Below are positions 13,977-25,619 of a stretch of DNA of 64,000 nucleotides, one piece after another (within the stretch, counting starts at the first letter, position 1; each line of letters starts with the position of its first letter). The notes under the pieces are model-generated. The model was not told the origin of the DNA. It searched no databases and saw only the letters and a list, made by a program, of their open reading frames with translations. Source of the stretch: Diphasiastrum complanatum (Eukaryota; Streptophyta; Lycopodiopsida; Lycopodiales; Lycopodiaceae). The position numbers and the translations under genes are program-made. The stretch is taken from the NCBI GenBank assembly GCA_029204225.1, contig CM055112.1, positions 28,606,280 through 28,670,279 on the forward strand, in the 5' to 3' direction.

Positions 13977-14866
13977 TACAAGGAGTGTACACAATACATC
14001 ATCGCCATTGAACAGAGCTTTGGGAGAGAAGTCTTCGGAGAGTTCAGGCAAAAAGTGAAGCACTGGTGCACAACTTCTAGCATATAGAGGCTTGCCAAGC
14101 TTGGAACTGTGAGAGGATTCAGAGACAGGACTTGTCAGTTGAATCTAAAAAGTGGAGAGGCGGAATTTTGAAAATTTCGTAAAGAAGTTGCTTGGTGTTT
14201 TTGATTGGTGTGCATTCATTTGAACACCGTTTGACAAACGAATTGAAGCAGTACAGAGGTGAAGGATTGGCCTATCAAAGAGCTATAAACAGCCAGCCAA
14301 GTTCAATATTTCCAAGGAAAACTTTGGCCTAGGATTTGGAAGCACAAAAGCTTGGATTTTGAGCTGTAGGAGACCAATTCTGAAGCAAAAAGCATGCTGG
14401 TGGGTGCCTTGGTGCTAGCATAAGAATTTCCAAAGGCCATGACCAGCCGTGAAGAGCTAAAGGAATTGGAATAGATCCAAGGTGGCAGCCATAGCTGGTG
14501 AGAAGAATCTTTTAAGGGAGGAGAGAGGTTGTGGAGGCCGTGAGGAAAGGTCGCGCGCCCTTACCCGAGTGGGTACTCAACATATAAAGGGGTGTAGTAT
14601 CTGGAGGGCAGTCCATCAGCGTGCTAGACGAACTGAACCATCAAATTCGACTTCATGACAATCAACGGCCTTGATGAATAGCTCGGGGGCGATCTGGACC
14701 GTAGGATGTGAATGGCCATTGGATTGCCTTAAACCACCAAGAATTTCAATTGAAGGGGCCTGAAGAGCAAAAGGCATTTCAACTTCAGTAAAAATTTTCA
14801 AACTAAACACAATTAGACCAGATATATGCTATGTTGTTGGTATTGTTAGTTAGTTTATGGCAGCAT

Positions 14867-15442
14867 TTTGATGGGCTACCACCAAGACCTTCATAGAATC
14901 ATTAATCTCTCCAGTCTATCTCACTCTCAACTCTAAATATGTAAAATGCTTGAGTCGAGGTCTCATTGACACTGGCACCACACATTCAGGTATTGTTTAT
15001 TGCTTCATTCCTTACCAATCTGACTTTCCTTTATCAGACACCAATCTTGTCCCTTTTGTAATAGTAACGTTGAAAGCCATGCTTGAATGCATTTCCTCTT
15101 ATTGAAATATTCTTAGAGTGTTAAATTTGCTCATATTAAAAAGACTTTCCTACTTGAAGAAAATTCCTTAAATATGGTGGCATATATAATGATGACCAAT
15201 GCTTGGGAAAACTGACAAAGTATGGGAATGGAGTAGACATAATTTCTCAAAAATTGATACCATAAATATTTTATGTAAACATATAGACCTTTCTATAAGT
15301 AATGGTCTTCAAAAAATTGAAAAGCTTTACATGTTTTTTAAGGATTACTTAAAAGAGGTTTTCCGAGCACTTGTGATGATCCACTTCTGCGGACTTAATG
15401 TAGGACATTTTTGTTTTGGGATTAATATAATGCATGAAACTT
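14867..15442 (+). other. Unidentified DNA with a weak retropepsin-like stretch
   Basis: A plus frame at about 14911-15104 reads SPVYLTLNSK, then CLSRGLIDTGTTHSG, which resembles the LIDTGATHS active site of gypsy-type retroviral-like proteases, then stops. Further on, 15260-15390 resembles sequences at 42790-42935 and 56180-56320 (see the dispersed short repeat). The protease suggestion rests on a single motif. Confidence 0.35.
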
Positions 15443-18010
15443 GATTATTTTATCTGGAGACAAGTTATGGATCTCAATCCTGAGATGCAATTTTGATAAC
15501 TAGATGCCTTCGTGTGAGAAGTGATTTTTTTTTTGTTGGGCTCAATCCCCTTGCTTTAGACATGATTTGGCATTGTTTTCACTTGATTGTATGTAAACTT
15601 TTCTAAAATAAACTAGTATCGATATGAAAATTAAAACCAATTTGAAGAATTCTTTCTCAAGATAATGAATTTACAAAGTTCATCAACCAACCATGGGGTT
15701 TATAAAAAAGTAACCAATCAATTTTGTAAGGGGCACACAGCTAATTAGAAGTATTAGTCTCCAATTTAAAATTTTTTAACAAGGAGTTGTTTCCCTCAGA
15801 GGCGAAAGGGCCTTCGGACGAGGGCGGAGGTTGAGGACAAAGGTCCTTTCGAAGATAGAAGGGTCAGTAAGGGACGAAAAGTCCTAGGACACATACCTCC
15901 TCTTTTATGAAAACAATTTTCATTAACTTTTCTTATAATTTTTTTTAGTACATCTTCCAATTTGTTTTCACCATGCACCTTCATACATTCAAAAGGGGCA
16001 TATAAAAAGATTTTGCACACATGGGGACGGATGACTAAGTGTGTTTGCTTTTTGAAAAGAAATGGTTTTAGCATGGACATCAAAGCCTGAAAAAGTGAAA
16101 TACTGGCTGGCACAAAATGATTGGAAAAGAAGGGCCCACTCTTGTGGGTGGTGTTGGTCCATGTACAATCAATGTAAACCGGGCTTTCATGCGTGAAGCA
16201 TGGACATTTGCTCTCTGGTGGCGTATTTTTGGAAGTGCGTGAAATGAAAGCAGAGAGAACTATTCAATGCGCGTATTTAATGAGTTCAGATTGTTCAACG
16301 ATGCATTTCTCGAAGAAAGCGATCTAGCTTTTGAGCTTTTGAGGGATCCCGGAGTAGTCGTAGTTTGATTTCAGACGACTTACCTACCAAGACTTCAAGG
16401 AGTCTTAGGACAGAGACAGAAAGGGCAGGCCCCCCGCAGTATAAGTGCTCAGTCAGTCGCACCAGACTCGGGGTTGTGCATAAAATAATGAAGCGCATAT
16501 GAGTTTTTTGTTCTCACTTTCAGATTTCCATATCTGATTGATGGCAGTTGGAAAGAGAGTTTTTTTTTTTTGGGTAATTGGCATTCACATGAATTTTAAG
16601 CATTTTTGAGATGTATATTATTTTACGTACTATAGGGCCTCAATCGTTTTCCGCTTTGAAAATATTTTATGCTTTGAAAAGTATTGCCCATTAACCGGTC
16701 GAGGCAGGGCTCTAGAAAACTCCAAATGCAACAGTGTAGACCCAATGTTGTCCACAAACATCCAGTTCAACACTCCAAACCCCACGCGATAGAATGCTGC
16801 AAATGTTGACACTCCATAACGCTCTACATCCAACGTGCTGACAAAATTGATCCCCAAGCAGCTCATGGCCTCTACCACTTGTTGTTCGAGTCCTAGATTA
16901 TTTGTGGTAATGGACCTCGCAATGGACATTACCTAGTACATATCACCCAATATCAAAATATTTGGTCTTTTTCTTATTATATTAGGTGACTCCATAGTGT
17001 CAAAATATTTTCTATTTTAGATTCCAACCTTGTAACCATAAAACATGATGTATTTTGTGAAAAAAATCAGCATGATGTAAAATTGAAGTTAAAAAGAGAC
17101 ATGATGCGCTAGTTCCATGGCATTGTTCTAGAAAGATAACAAATTATAGGAATGGAACCATCATCATCAATCATAAAATTCGATATCATAGTATTCCAAG
17201 GGTGATGGTCCCAACATTTCACCAAGTGTTGTGCCCAAAATATGATATCCAAGTAGCAATATGAACATATAGGCATGTCAAGATGAAAAGACGATGTAAG
17301 TGTTGATAAAATGCAACTAAACTTAAGAAGTGATGATTAAGTAAATATAGCTAAATTTCAAACAAGTCCCATATCCATAGAAATTGCAACCCAAGTACTC
17401 GTTAGTGTGATGCACGTGTTAACAAAAGGTGCTTAGATTCAAATCAAATTTGAAACCAGCATGCCAACCGTGATATCAAATTTGATATAAAGAGATGGAT
17501 CTTAGTTTTTCGTAGTTCAATTAATGCATGGGTCGAAACCAACTTTGACCCGCCCAAGTTAAGTTTTGACCTAGGTACTAGGAGAGCCAAAATTGAAAGG
17601 TTAGATGGTCTTTCTAACAATTGATGATAGTTCCCCAAAATATGCTATTATCTAAAGATAGCAAAATATACATGAGGCACATATTCAAGGAAGGCCAATT
17701 GAGAAGAAAGCATTTTATCCAACATATTATATATCATCTATCTTAGTGAGATGGGTTGGGTAGAGTGGTTAATAGTAGCCAGGAAGGCACATGCTAGTTG
17801 TTAATAGTAGCCATGAAGGCACATGCTCAAATCCCACCTATTTGAGAATTCGGGGCGTTGTGCTCCGAACTCTAGGGGACTTGGCTTGGCCTTATTTGTA
17901 AACATTGTATATAAGCACCTATTGATATCCTTAATTGTACTAAGTAGCTCACATTTCAAATAAAAAAATTAAGATATCAAAATATTTTTCAAAGAATTAG
18001 AACAATCTAA
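15443..18010. repeat. Long dispersed repeat, copy 1
   Basis: From GATTATTTTATCTGGAGACA at 15443 to about 18010 the sequence is collinear with 41130-44068 in the same orientation. Shared landmarks include AAAAGGGGCATATAAA (about 15993), GGGCTTTCATGCGTG (about 16180), GAAAGCAGAGAGAACTATTC (about 16247), the minus coding-like segment at 16630-16929, and CTTGGCCTTATTTGTAAACA near 17886. This copy has about 180 bp extra at 15490-15670 and lacks about 375 bp present in copy 2. A GTTAATAGTAGCCA..GAAGGCACATGCT unit is duplicated in tandem at 17767-17830. The nature of the repeat is unknown; no LTR or TIR ends were found. Confidence 0.85.
16630..16929 (-). pseudogene. Protein-like segment inside the dispersed repeat, unidentified
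   Basis: The minus frame begins MSIARSITTNNLGL and contains EAMSCLGINF, YGVSTFAAFYRVGFG and NWMFVDNIGS before the two repeat copies diverge. The copy at 42334-42552 has about 64 alignable codons. By eye about 15 bases differ, and most change the amino acid, so neither copy looks constrained now. The order of aromatic residues around FYRVGFG..NWMFVDNIG faintly recalls the FY.VDFGWGKP..V..IG end of BAHD acyltransferases, but the key DFGWG residues are absent. I treat it as an old captured exon or chance frame. Confidence 0.3.
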
Positions 18011-19253
18011 ACGTATCTTTTCAATGAAGCCCATTTTTTGCTAGTCCTCTATCATGGTGACATACCGGGACGACATGAAGGCCGCCCTATAGTAAAGCCG
18101 AGCCATCATTTCATGGTCTTCTTCAAACTGGAGGGCCACGTTGGGATTGATCCTTATTGGATCCAAGCCGCGATCCCAAAAACATTCTTGATGCATCAAA
18201 AAGGCCATAGATTGGCAATACTCGGCGCTTTCTCGTACACACAGATTAGCGTTGGTCTTATACTTGTGCCCAAAATCTAACAATTGTAATCTTAGGTTGT
18301 CCAAGTAGATATTTCTTGAGATTCCTGGAATCACCGGCCAGTTTACCATTTCGACCCGTGATTACTCTGCTGGCCAGGGATTTCTTCGTTTGAGCGGCAT
18401 ATAAAAAGGATCAATTCTCTTCCATGCCGGCGCCCTCCGGTATTCTTGCAAACGCCTGCCATCCCTTAGGATTTTGTTCCGCCACTCAGGTTGTGGTTGC
18501 AGTTTAGCTATGATCTCGGCCCTACTAGACTACCGACTTTGATCAATTTCTTCTTGGCCGCCCCTCCTATTGTGTAAATACTTCCTTTCGAACCTTTCGG
18601 ATTCTTTGGTATCCGCCATATTACTCCTGGGCCTGGTAGGTGAGGCTGCCCTACGTTGCTGTGGTGGCCTTGCCAAGTAGTCATCCAGGGCCTTAGTGCC
18701 CGTATTGCTTTCTTTGGCTCGCTCGCTTGTGAATGGCTCAACTGCGCCCGTATTTGGCCTGGGCAAGAATCTTCTAGTTTCTGACGGATCTGCCAGGAAG
18801 TCATCATCACCACCAATGTCAGTGGAGAGTCAGGGATGGAGTGATCAGGGGAGAGAGGCACATGAATGATAGGTTTAGAAGGAGGCGGGTTTAACAAGTT
18901 GTACGTCGCACTGGGGGAGCTCAACTATTGTAGAAACTCGTTCCGTCAGGCTTTGTATGTAGCAGCTGGACCTTTAGATGGGCCCAATAATTTGCTAGGA
19001 GGTGGTGGAGAGGGGGAGGGTGAAGAGACAGGGTAGGTGGGAATGAATGTTTCAGAAAAGTTAAATGCAGAATAAGAAGAGGGTACAAAGGTAGGAGGGG
19101 GAGGGAAAAAGCGTTTTCCTTGCCACCCGATCTCAAACTACCACCTAATGGTTGGGTTCGCCTTATTATAAGCTCCATCATCTCCATCATCGTTTCACAT
19201 GAAGATTGAGCTACTGTTGTTTGCTTTTTGTTCTTTCAGAGTATGGCTGCGCC
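18011..19253 (-). other. Unidentified minus-strand coding-like region
   Basis: The minus frames 18921-19190, 18508-18924 and 18041-18349 follow one another in transcription order. They look like one decayed protein: an N-terminal part starting MMEMMELIIRRTQPLGG, a Pro/Ser-rich stretch (read as SPSPSPPPPSKLLGPSKG in a neighbouring frame near 19010), a polar region with AKESNTGTKALDDYLARPPQ near 18690, and a C-terminal part with RESAEYCQSMAFLMHQE and NPNVALQFEEDHEMMARL near 18100-18250. No domain is recognised. A retroelement gag or another mobile-element ORF is possible. It abuts the family A LTR fragment at 19254. Confidence 0.4.
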
Positions 19254-19826
19254 ATATAGGTGACCTTCGGGAATTTCTCTCTCTTTGCATTTTTTGGAAA
19301 AATGCGAAAAAGCCGAAGGTTTTAAAAACAGTTAAACTTTTGAACTACACAAGTTAAACTTTGGAACTATGCAAGTGTCGCATTTCGGGGAAATGTGAAA
19401 AAAAATTCAACCTGTTGAAAATATAGTTCATTTCTGCAGACTGTTGTGACACTTAGTGTATTTCTGCAAACTGTCAAAAAAGTAATGTATTTCTGCAGAC
19501 TTGTTCTAAATGCTAATTCGTGGAAGTTGTTGAAGCTGGCCAAGTCTTCAATGACTTCAAGTTATTGAGCTTAACATCTGAACTTGAAATTATGATAGGA
19601 TTGGATACCCTTTGCTGGAGATCAGCCGGAAGCCCGTTGTAGATGTTCTTCAAATAAATTGGCTGTTTGAGTTTGTGATTCATGCAGGTATCAGATGAGC
19701 AGACATAGAACCCAAGTTGGTTTCATCTGACCCTAGATCAATGATCAATAAACGTGCAGGAAGAATCATGAAATAGAAATTAGTCATTCACCAAGGAGAC
19801 AACTGTGGGCTTAATTTCCATTAGGC
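19254..19826 (-). repeat. Partial LTR of copia family A, minus strand
   Basis: The reverse complement begins near 19826 with TGGAAATTAAGCCCACAGTT and runs through the same landmarks as 10061-10510 (CTACAACGGGCTTCC, AAAGGGTATCC, CTTCGGCTTTTTCGCATTTT). It stops at about 19254, so only the first third of the LTR is present. No internal domain adjoins it, which suggests a truncated relic. Confidence 0.85.
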
Positions 19827-20350
19827 TAGAAGTCCATCGAGAGGGCTAGAAGCCAAATTTGAGAGAATCACCACAAGAGAGACCTTTATGAGTTTCTAGG
19901 ATCAAATCAAAACCAATTTATTGTGCATTTGTTTGTAGAATTCATTAGTGAAATGGGAACAATTGGTGCTTTCCTTCTAGAATCTAGTGAAAGATTAAAC
20001 AGCTAGATAAATTATTTTTATCCAAAATAGTAGTGAAAGAACCCTCGCCTGAGTCACCCTTTGTCAAAACTATTTTTGAGTTCTGATCTATCAGATCTAG
20101 CCACTGTCAAAATTTCTAGAACATTCTGTTACAGTTTTATATTGATTATGAAAAAATCTTATTTCTAGAAGTGTTGATTGCTTGATCGAGATCTTTTTTC
20201 GAAAATTAGAAATCTGATTATTGTCAAGTGATAGATTTTTACAAACCTGATCAGAGATAAAAGTTGATTGAAAAATCTAGATCCAGTCTCATTGTTTCTA
20301 GTAAATTGGAAAGATGTATGATACAATGATCTTGAGCCACCTGAACCTCT
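19827..20350. other. Intergenic DNA before the gypsy remnant
   Basis: AT-rich sequence with no recognised protein. It could contain the decayed leader of the gypsy element whose gag begins near 20352, but no LTR or primer site was found. Confidence 0.4.
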
Positions 20351-20351
20351 A

Positions 20352-20597
20352 TTGGTTGTTCCACAAGTTATTTTTAGAAGATCACCTCGTCTAGAGTTAC
20401 CAAAGTATAATGGGTTATCTGATCCTGTCATATTTCTCAAAATATTTCTTGAATCATGTGAGGTTTATGGTGAAGTTTTTCCACGTGATAAACTTAAGAT
20501 ATTTCACATGGCCTTATCAGGAGCAGCACAAGATTGGTTTTACAACCAAGATGAGACTGAACGTGTGGATTGGGAAGTGGTTAAGGCTGGAGAATGA
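20352..20597 (+). pseudogene. Gypsy gag core (retrotrans_gag type)
   Basis: The frame reads RRSPRLELPKYNGLSDPVIF, then a segment with KIFHMALSGAAQDWFYNQDE, the typical retrotransposon gag pattern (ALxGxAxxWF). It corresponds to RRAPRMEIPKYDESSDLI and VVQDWFFNLSEEE in the minus gypsy at 28364-28873. The frame breaks near 20597. A coiled-coil-like Gln/Lys-rich stretch follows at about 20680-20830. Confidence 0.85.
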
Positions 20598-20888
20598 TGC
20601 CATATATAGCGGGGCAAACCACTACAACATCCACCACTATTGCATCCACGAACGTCAATGCAACAGTTGAGTTGATGATCGATGAGTTTGAAAAACTTGC
20701 CCAAAAGCAGCAGATGTAGCTAGAGAAGATGCAATCATAGTTCGATGTGAAGTTGGCATTGGAAGAGCGAAATGCCAAGATTGACAAAGCAACTGACAAG
20801 ATTGCTAAAACATTTCATATCAAGAAAATGTTTGGTGTGCGATTTGTGCTAGAAATCACACCATAAATGAGCAATACTAAAATGACAT

Positions 20889-21480
20889 GTGAAGGATACT
20901 TATTGCCGTCTATGCAATTCTCTTGAGCATAATACAAAATTTTGCTCATTTAATCCTCATATTATTCAGCATAGATATGCTAAATACCAATACAGAGATA
21001 GTTCAAACTGGAAGACACCTGATGGTAAGTGGCAAGGTTTTAGATTTCCAGAACGTTTAGCTTTGTCAGCTCCTCCAGTACAACATGTTCCCAGTACCAA
21101 GATCTTCGTGTAGTAATGAGCAATTAATTACAATACTGATCATTGGTCCTTCAGAGTAATACACCATCTATGCTGCTGCACAACAACAACAATCCAGACA
21201 TTGGGCTAGAGTACCACTTGGATGCTTTGGATGTGGAGAGAATCACATGAATTGCTAAATGTCCAAACAAAAAAAATTTTACCCCATTTTGTCGGGAATG
21301 TGAATATGGACATTGTTACAAGGATTGTCCAGTAAGACCAAAACCACCACTAGTAACTACTCCATTGAATATGATTACAATTAAGCAGAGGACAACAGTC
21401 CAACCTTCTGAACCAAGTGCTCCATTGATGGGTGTTACTAGAGCTCAGAAGCATACAGGGGTATATTCGAATCTCAACTC
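20889..21480 (+). pseudogene. Gypsy gag nucleocapsid with three zinc knuckles
   Basis: The first knuckle at about 20901-20945 reads CRLCNSLEHNTKFC, a perfect CX2CX4HX4C. The second and third lie at about 21225-21340 across a frameshift: CFGCGENH followed by a broken last part, and CRECEYGHCYKDC (CX2CX3HX4C). The sequence then reads NMITIKQRTT and VTRAQKHTG. The minus gypsy has the same three-knuckle layout near 27510-27960. Such knuckles bind the element RNA during packaging. Confidence 0.8.
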
Positions 21481-22129
21481 AGAAAAGAAGAATACAACAA
21501 TATGAGGTAGTGGATTGAAGACTTGCAAGAAGAGGAGGCCTTGGAAGTCGCTAAAGCTTCACCCAAAGATCATTCTTCACTTGTGCCTGTTGGAGAGAGA
21601 GGGGAGATGAACGACGAACATGAACGAGACACGAACATAAATATTTCAGAGGCACATTCAAGATAATTTTTGTGAAAATGGACAACCATTAAAATTCCAG
21701 GCTGTACCCCTTTCAAATACATATGAAAGGAGTTTGTTTCTGCATGACAATACCACGAAATTTTCACCCAAAAAAGACGATGAAGACAATTGACAAATGT
21801 ATTTTTGATGGAATTTCATAATATTGCTTACTTGCATTATGAAGATTCTGTCTTTGGTGACAAATTTGAATGATTTGTGGAATAGCATAACATGTGAGGA
21901 ATGTTTTGCAAATTATGTAAATTGTGCTCGTTGATAAAACCATTGGAAAAGTTGAGCTAAATGTTTATTTTTTTAGTTGTGTCCACCATGATTTGTAGCT
22001 CAATGAAATGTTACTCTTGCTTGCCAAATGTGACTTTTCCATGCCTTGTAATGACCACCTACTTAAGCTCCAATATTCTTCTGCAATTATTAACACATGG
22101 CATGGATGGTATTCTACAAAGATGTGTTT

Positions 22130-22960
22130 TGCAGCATGAGACCTCACAAATTATTACGTTATCGCATGAAGGTATGAGGGGAGGTTACTTTGCAACAGAA
22201 TCACAGTACGTAAAATTCTTTAATCATGGTGCTAGTGGCCTATGATGTATAAAAATATTAATGAGTTTACCCAAAGGTGTGATGGTTGTCAACAAGATCG
22301 AGGAAAGCAAATTTTGAGCCGTTGCACCCTGTCCTGGCAAGGCTCCATTCGAATAGTGGGGTTTGGAATTTATTTGTGCAATATATTCAGCGACATGTGG
22401 GTCACAAGCAAGATACATCCTTGTGGCTATTGACTATATGACCAAATAGGTCGAAGCAAGGGCATTAAAGGTAGCTGATACAAGATTGATTGTCAAGTAT
22501 TTATATGAACATTTTATTACACATTTTGGTTGTCCAATTGAGATAGTAAGTGATCAGGGAACACATTTCTTGAAAAATACTATCAAGATCTTGATGGAAG
22601 AGTTTTTAGTAGTTCACCGATTTAGTACTCCCTACTATCCAAGGGGTAGTGGACAGGCCGAGTCATCCAACAAGATTCTCTACAATATCCTGACATATAC
22701 CGTGGAAGCCAGTCGTTCGATTGGGAACACAAACTACATGCAACATTATGGGCATTCTGCACGACTTATAAGGCCAGTACCAATAATACATCTTTTCAGT
22801 TGGTCTATGGACAAGACGTCCTGATGCCAATTCCTTATTCCATTGCTAGTATTGCAGTTACAAAAAGACCGAATGATGGCAAGTCTTTAAAACTACGACA
22901 TGAAGCTGCCTTGCACAAGTTATGTGAACCGCAATTAGTACAACCTCCTGAAATACTTTT
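22130..22960 (+). pseudogene. Gypsy integrase remnant
   Basis: An HHCC zinc-binding region (HEGMRGGYF...NEFTQRCDGCQQDRG) spans about 22165-22300. The catalytic core follows in shifted frames: ALKVADTRLIVKYLYEHFI, then FGCPIEIVSDQGTHFLKN with a core Asp, then RFSTPYYPRGSGQAESSNK with the Glu region, at about 22455-22690. FQLVYGQDVLMPIPYSI closes the core near 22795-22840. Integrase joins element DNA to the chromosome in the nucleus. Frame changes near 22240, 22430 and 22720-22790 make this copy nonfunctional. Confidence 0.9.
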
Positions 22961-22974
22961 GCTATCATCCTTCA

Positions 22975-24003
22975 TGGATGCTCAGCTTGCGTCACTGTAA
23001 GATTCGATGTGAAATTTAGCTTCCTTCGAATAACACAGTCCATAGTCTTTCGTTTTCTGGAGATATTGTAGTACTCTCTTTGCCAACTTCCAATGTAACG
23101 ATCTTGGATTCTGATTATATGGCTCAGCCTGTATACTACAAATGCTATATCAAGTCTAGTGTTGTCTGATAGATATAACAATTATCCATTCGAGAGTTTG
23201 CGGACAATTTGCCTTGCTCAGTATTGTTCCAAGTATCATGGGAGTATGCACACCTTTGCATTCGAGCATGTTGAAGTCTTCAATGATCTTCTGAGTGAAC
23301 TTTTGTTGGTGAAGATACAACTTACCACTTTCAAAGTCTCTCACGATCTACAAGCCTAGGTAGATTTTAGCTTCTCCTAGGTCAACGATCTCAAATACTT
23401 CAAAAATGTCTCTTTTGACATCTGAAATTAACTTTTCTCTTCTTGAGAAGATAAGCGTGTCATCAACATAAACAACTAGAATGATTATTTCATTTTGGAC
23501 ATGTTTGATATAGACATTTGATTCAGCAAATAAAGGTTTGAAGCCTATGGATCGTAGTGCTTCATCCTTCTTTCTATACCATTGTTTCGCTGCCTGTTTG
23601 AGACCATAAATGCTTTTATTCATGTGACATCCGTATTTTGGATATTATTGGCTTACAAAACCAAGTGGTTGGTCCATGAATAAGTCTTCTTCCAATTCTG
23701 CGTGCAGGAAAGCAGTTTTCTCATCCACAATATGGATTTTCAAATCATGAGCCATTGCATACACGAATAACAAGTGAGTTAATGTCTGTTTGACTACCAG
23801 TGAGAAAGTATCAATGTAGTCGATCCCATACTTCTGTGAAAATCCTTTGGCAACCAACCTTGCTTTGTATATGATGTTTTTCCCATCAGGACCTGTTTTA
23901 ATCTTGTAGATCCACTTGCACTTCACTGATTTTCTGCCATCAGTCATAGGTGCAAGTGTCCATACATTGTTCTTGTACATGGATGACACTTTGTCCTCCA
24001 TTG
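22975..24003 (-). pseudogene. Copia reverse transcriptase fragment, minus strand
   Basis: From 24001 downwards the minus strand reads MEDKVSSMYKNNVWTLAPM, VKCKWIYKIKTGPDG, ARLVAKGFSQKYGIDY, KTAFLHAELEEDLFMDQPLG, then YGLKQAAKQWYRK and the catalytic motif VVYVDDTLIFS (intact YVDD) near 23465. DLGEAKIYLGL and ECKGVHTPMILGT follow. The end near 22975 is truncated before RNase H. Frame breaks occur at about 23640, 23345 and 23160. It belongs to a copia family distinct from A and B. Confidence 0.92.
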
Positions 24004-24428
24004 CCTAAATTTAGCGATCTTTATCCTGTTTTCCTAAGTTTGAATGGTTAGGCTTGTTGAGTTTTTTAAGTTGGCTTTTTAGTAAGTTCATGTCGGATGA
24101 ATCTTAGACTTAAGTGTGTCTTGGGAAAACCGCTCAAGTCTCAGCAACCTTTAAGGCGCTTGTGCAACAATGACCCAAGCGAGAGTTTAGTGGAAAATTA
24201 GATTCCCTCCCATCCTTTATGTAAAGGGTAAATGTAACCTCAAGTCAAACACTTTTTGAAAGCTTTTATGAAAGTCCAAGCATGCTAAATATTTGTGTCA
24301 TGGCTTAGCTCTTTTTGATGAGCCGGATGGTCTTTGCAAAATTTAAGCCTCTTTAAAAACACCCTACATTTACTATTTTTTCACTCCGTAAAATCACTTT
24401 AGACATTTTTATGAAAAAAATGGATAAT
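24004..24428. other. Intergenic DNA between two minus-strand elements
   Basis: AT-rich sequence with no recognised coding motif, LTR end or tandem repeat. It separates the copia RT N-terminus at 24003 from the truncated gypsy RNase H at about 24450. Confidence 0.5.
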
Positions 24429-24449
24429 CTATGGGGCTTTTTTTTGTGA

Positions 24450-25619
24450 CACATTTTTTTTACATGCAACTTTGGGATGCGAGAAGGTGCACATAAAAAA
24501 ATTTACTCCAAAAGAGCAGTCGGTATCATTGAGCTGTCGGCTTGCAAACCGGATTGGAAAATCCTTTTTGTGTTCACCTGGCTGGGTTAAGACTGCTCCA
24601 ATTGCATACTTCGATGCATCCGTATGCACGTGAAACTCAATGGACCAATTGGGTGGGCGTAAGATTGGTGCTAAAACCAATGCATCCTTAAGCTTTTGGA
24701 AAGCCTTTACGGCCTCCTCATTCCAATGTGGATCCGTTGTGAGTTTGTAGATTGGTCTGGCTAACTCCGCAAAATCAAGAATGAAGATCCTATAATAGTT
24801 AGCATGACCCATGAAAATGTAGACCTCGCGGATCGTCTCCGGTGGTGGTAGATCAATAACGATCCTGATCTATGACAGATCTGTGGCGATCCCGTGTCTT
24901 GACACTATATGGCCGAGTATCAAGCCATGTGTCACCCAGAATTGACATTTTTATGGATTCAGGGAGATCTGGTAGTCGTCGCATTTTTGTAACACCTTCT
25001 CCAAATTGGATAAGTGTTCTGAATCTGGTCCATGCACGCACAGATCATCCAAGAAAATTTCCAGAAATTTTTGCAAATAATCTTTGAATGCCGCCTGCGT
25101 GACTTGTTGGAAAGTGCTTGGGGCATTGCAAAGTCCGAATGGCATTACTTTATAGGCATAAGTTCCCCATTCCGTGGCAGATGTTGTCTTGTGCTAGTCT
25201 TGGGGGGCTATTTTCACCTGGTTGTAGCCACTGAAGCCATCCAGAAAGCTGTAGGCTTCGGCGCCAGCTACCCTGTCGATGACACTTTCCGTAAATGGTA
25301 AAGGAAAATGGTCCTTTTTGGTGACTACATTTAGCGCCTTCAGATTCACACAGATCCGCATTTTGCCATTCTTCTTGGGTACTATAACTATCAACGATAC
25401 CCATTCCGTGTGCTCGATCTCGTAAATGAAATTTGCGTCCATCAGCTTTTGCAACTCCTGCTTGATCAGTTCAGTATAATTCGGGTTGCAGTTGTAGTAA
25501 CGGCTCACCTTGGGGACTGCTCCGTCCACCAAGGGTATGGTATGTTGGACTACTGTTGGCAGAATGCCCTTTAGATCACTATAGCTCCAGGCAAAACAGT
25601 CTTTATATTTCACCAACAA
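24450..25619 (-). pseudogene. Gypsy reverse transcriptase and partial RNase H
   Basis: The minus strand reads YKDCFAWSYSDLKGILP (near 25605), VIVPKKNGKMRICVNLKALN, KKDHFPLPF, and motif A FLDGFSGYNQVKIAPQD near 25200. After a frameshift come MPFGLCNAPSTFQQ and the catalytic box EIFLDDLCVHG at about 25050 (FLDD, a usual variant of YxDD). ANYYRIFILDFAELARPIYK leads to RNase H with FHVHTDASKYAIGAVLTQ near 24610. RNase H ends after FASRQLNDTDCSFG near 24500, so its remaining catalytic residues are lost. Frame breaks lie near 25190, 24950 and 24810. Confidence 0.92.

Larger units (their letters stand above)
13691..14866 (+). mobile_element. Copia family B solo 5' end with large internal deletion
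   Basis: A 270-bp LTR (13691-13960) is followed by an initiator tRNA-Met primer site and about 850 bp of leader. At about 14812-14866 the sequence (TAGACCAGATATATGCTATG onwards) suddenly matches the RT end of the family B element at 38683-38737 and then stops. The gag-to-RT interior is therefore deleted. The LTR partner at 39363-39634 shows the family identity. Confidence 0.85.
20352..22975 (+). mobile_element. Ty3/gypsy remnant, plus strand, lacking protease-RT
   Basis: The gag core, three zinc knuckles and the integrase are recognisable in order, but the protease, RT and RNase H that should lie between about 21560 and 21950 are missing. Gag and knuckle sequences are clearly related to the minus gypsy at 24429-28873. 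Frameshifts and stops are frequent. The right end is a junction to minus-strand copia RT near 22975. Confidence 0.85.

Noticed and set aside
16630-16929. Firm assignment of the repeat-encoded segment to BAHD acyltransferases
   Set aside because: Only a loose pattern of aromatic residues fits; the DFGWG motif and the HXXXD motif are absent.
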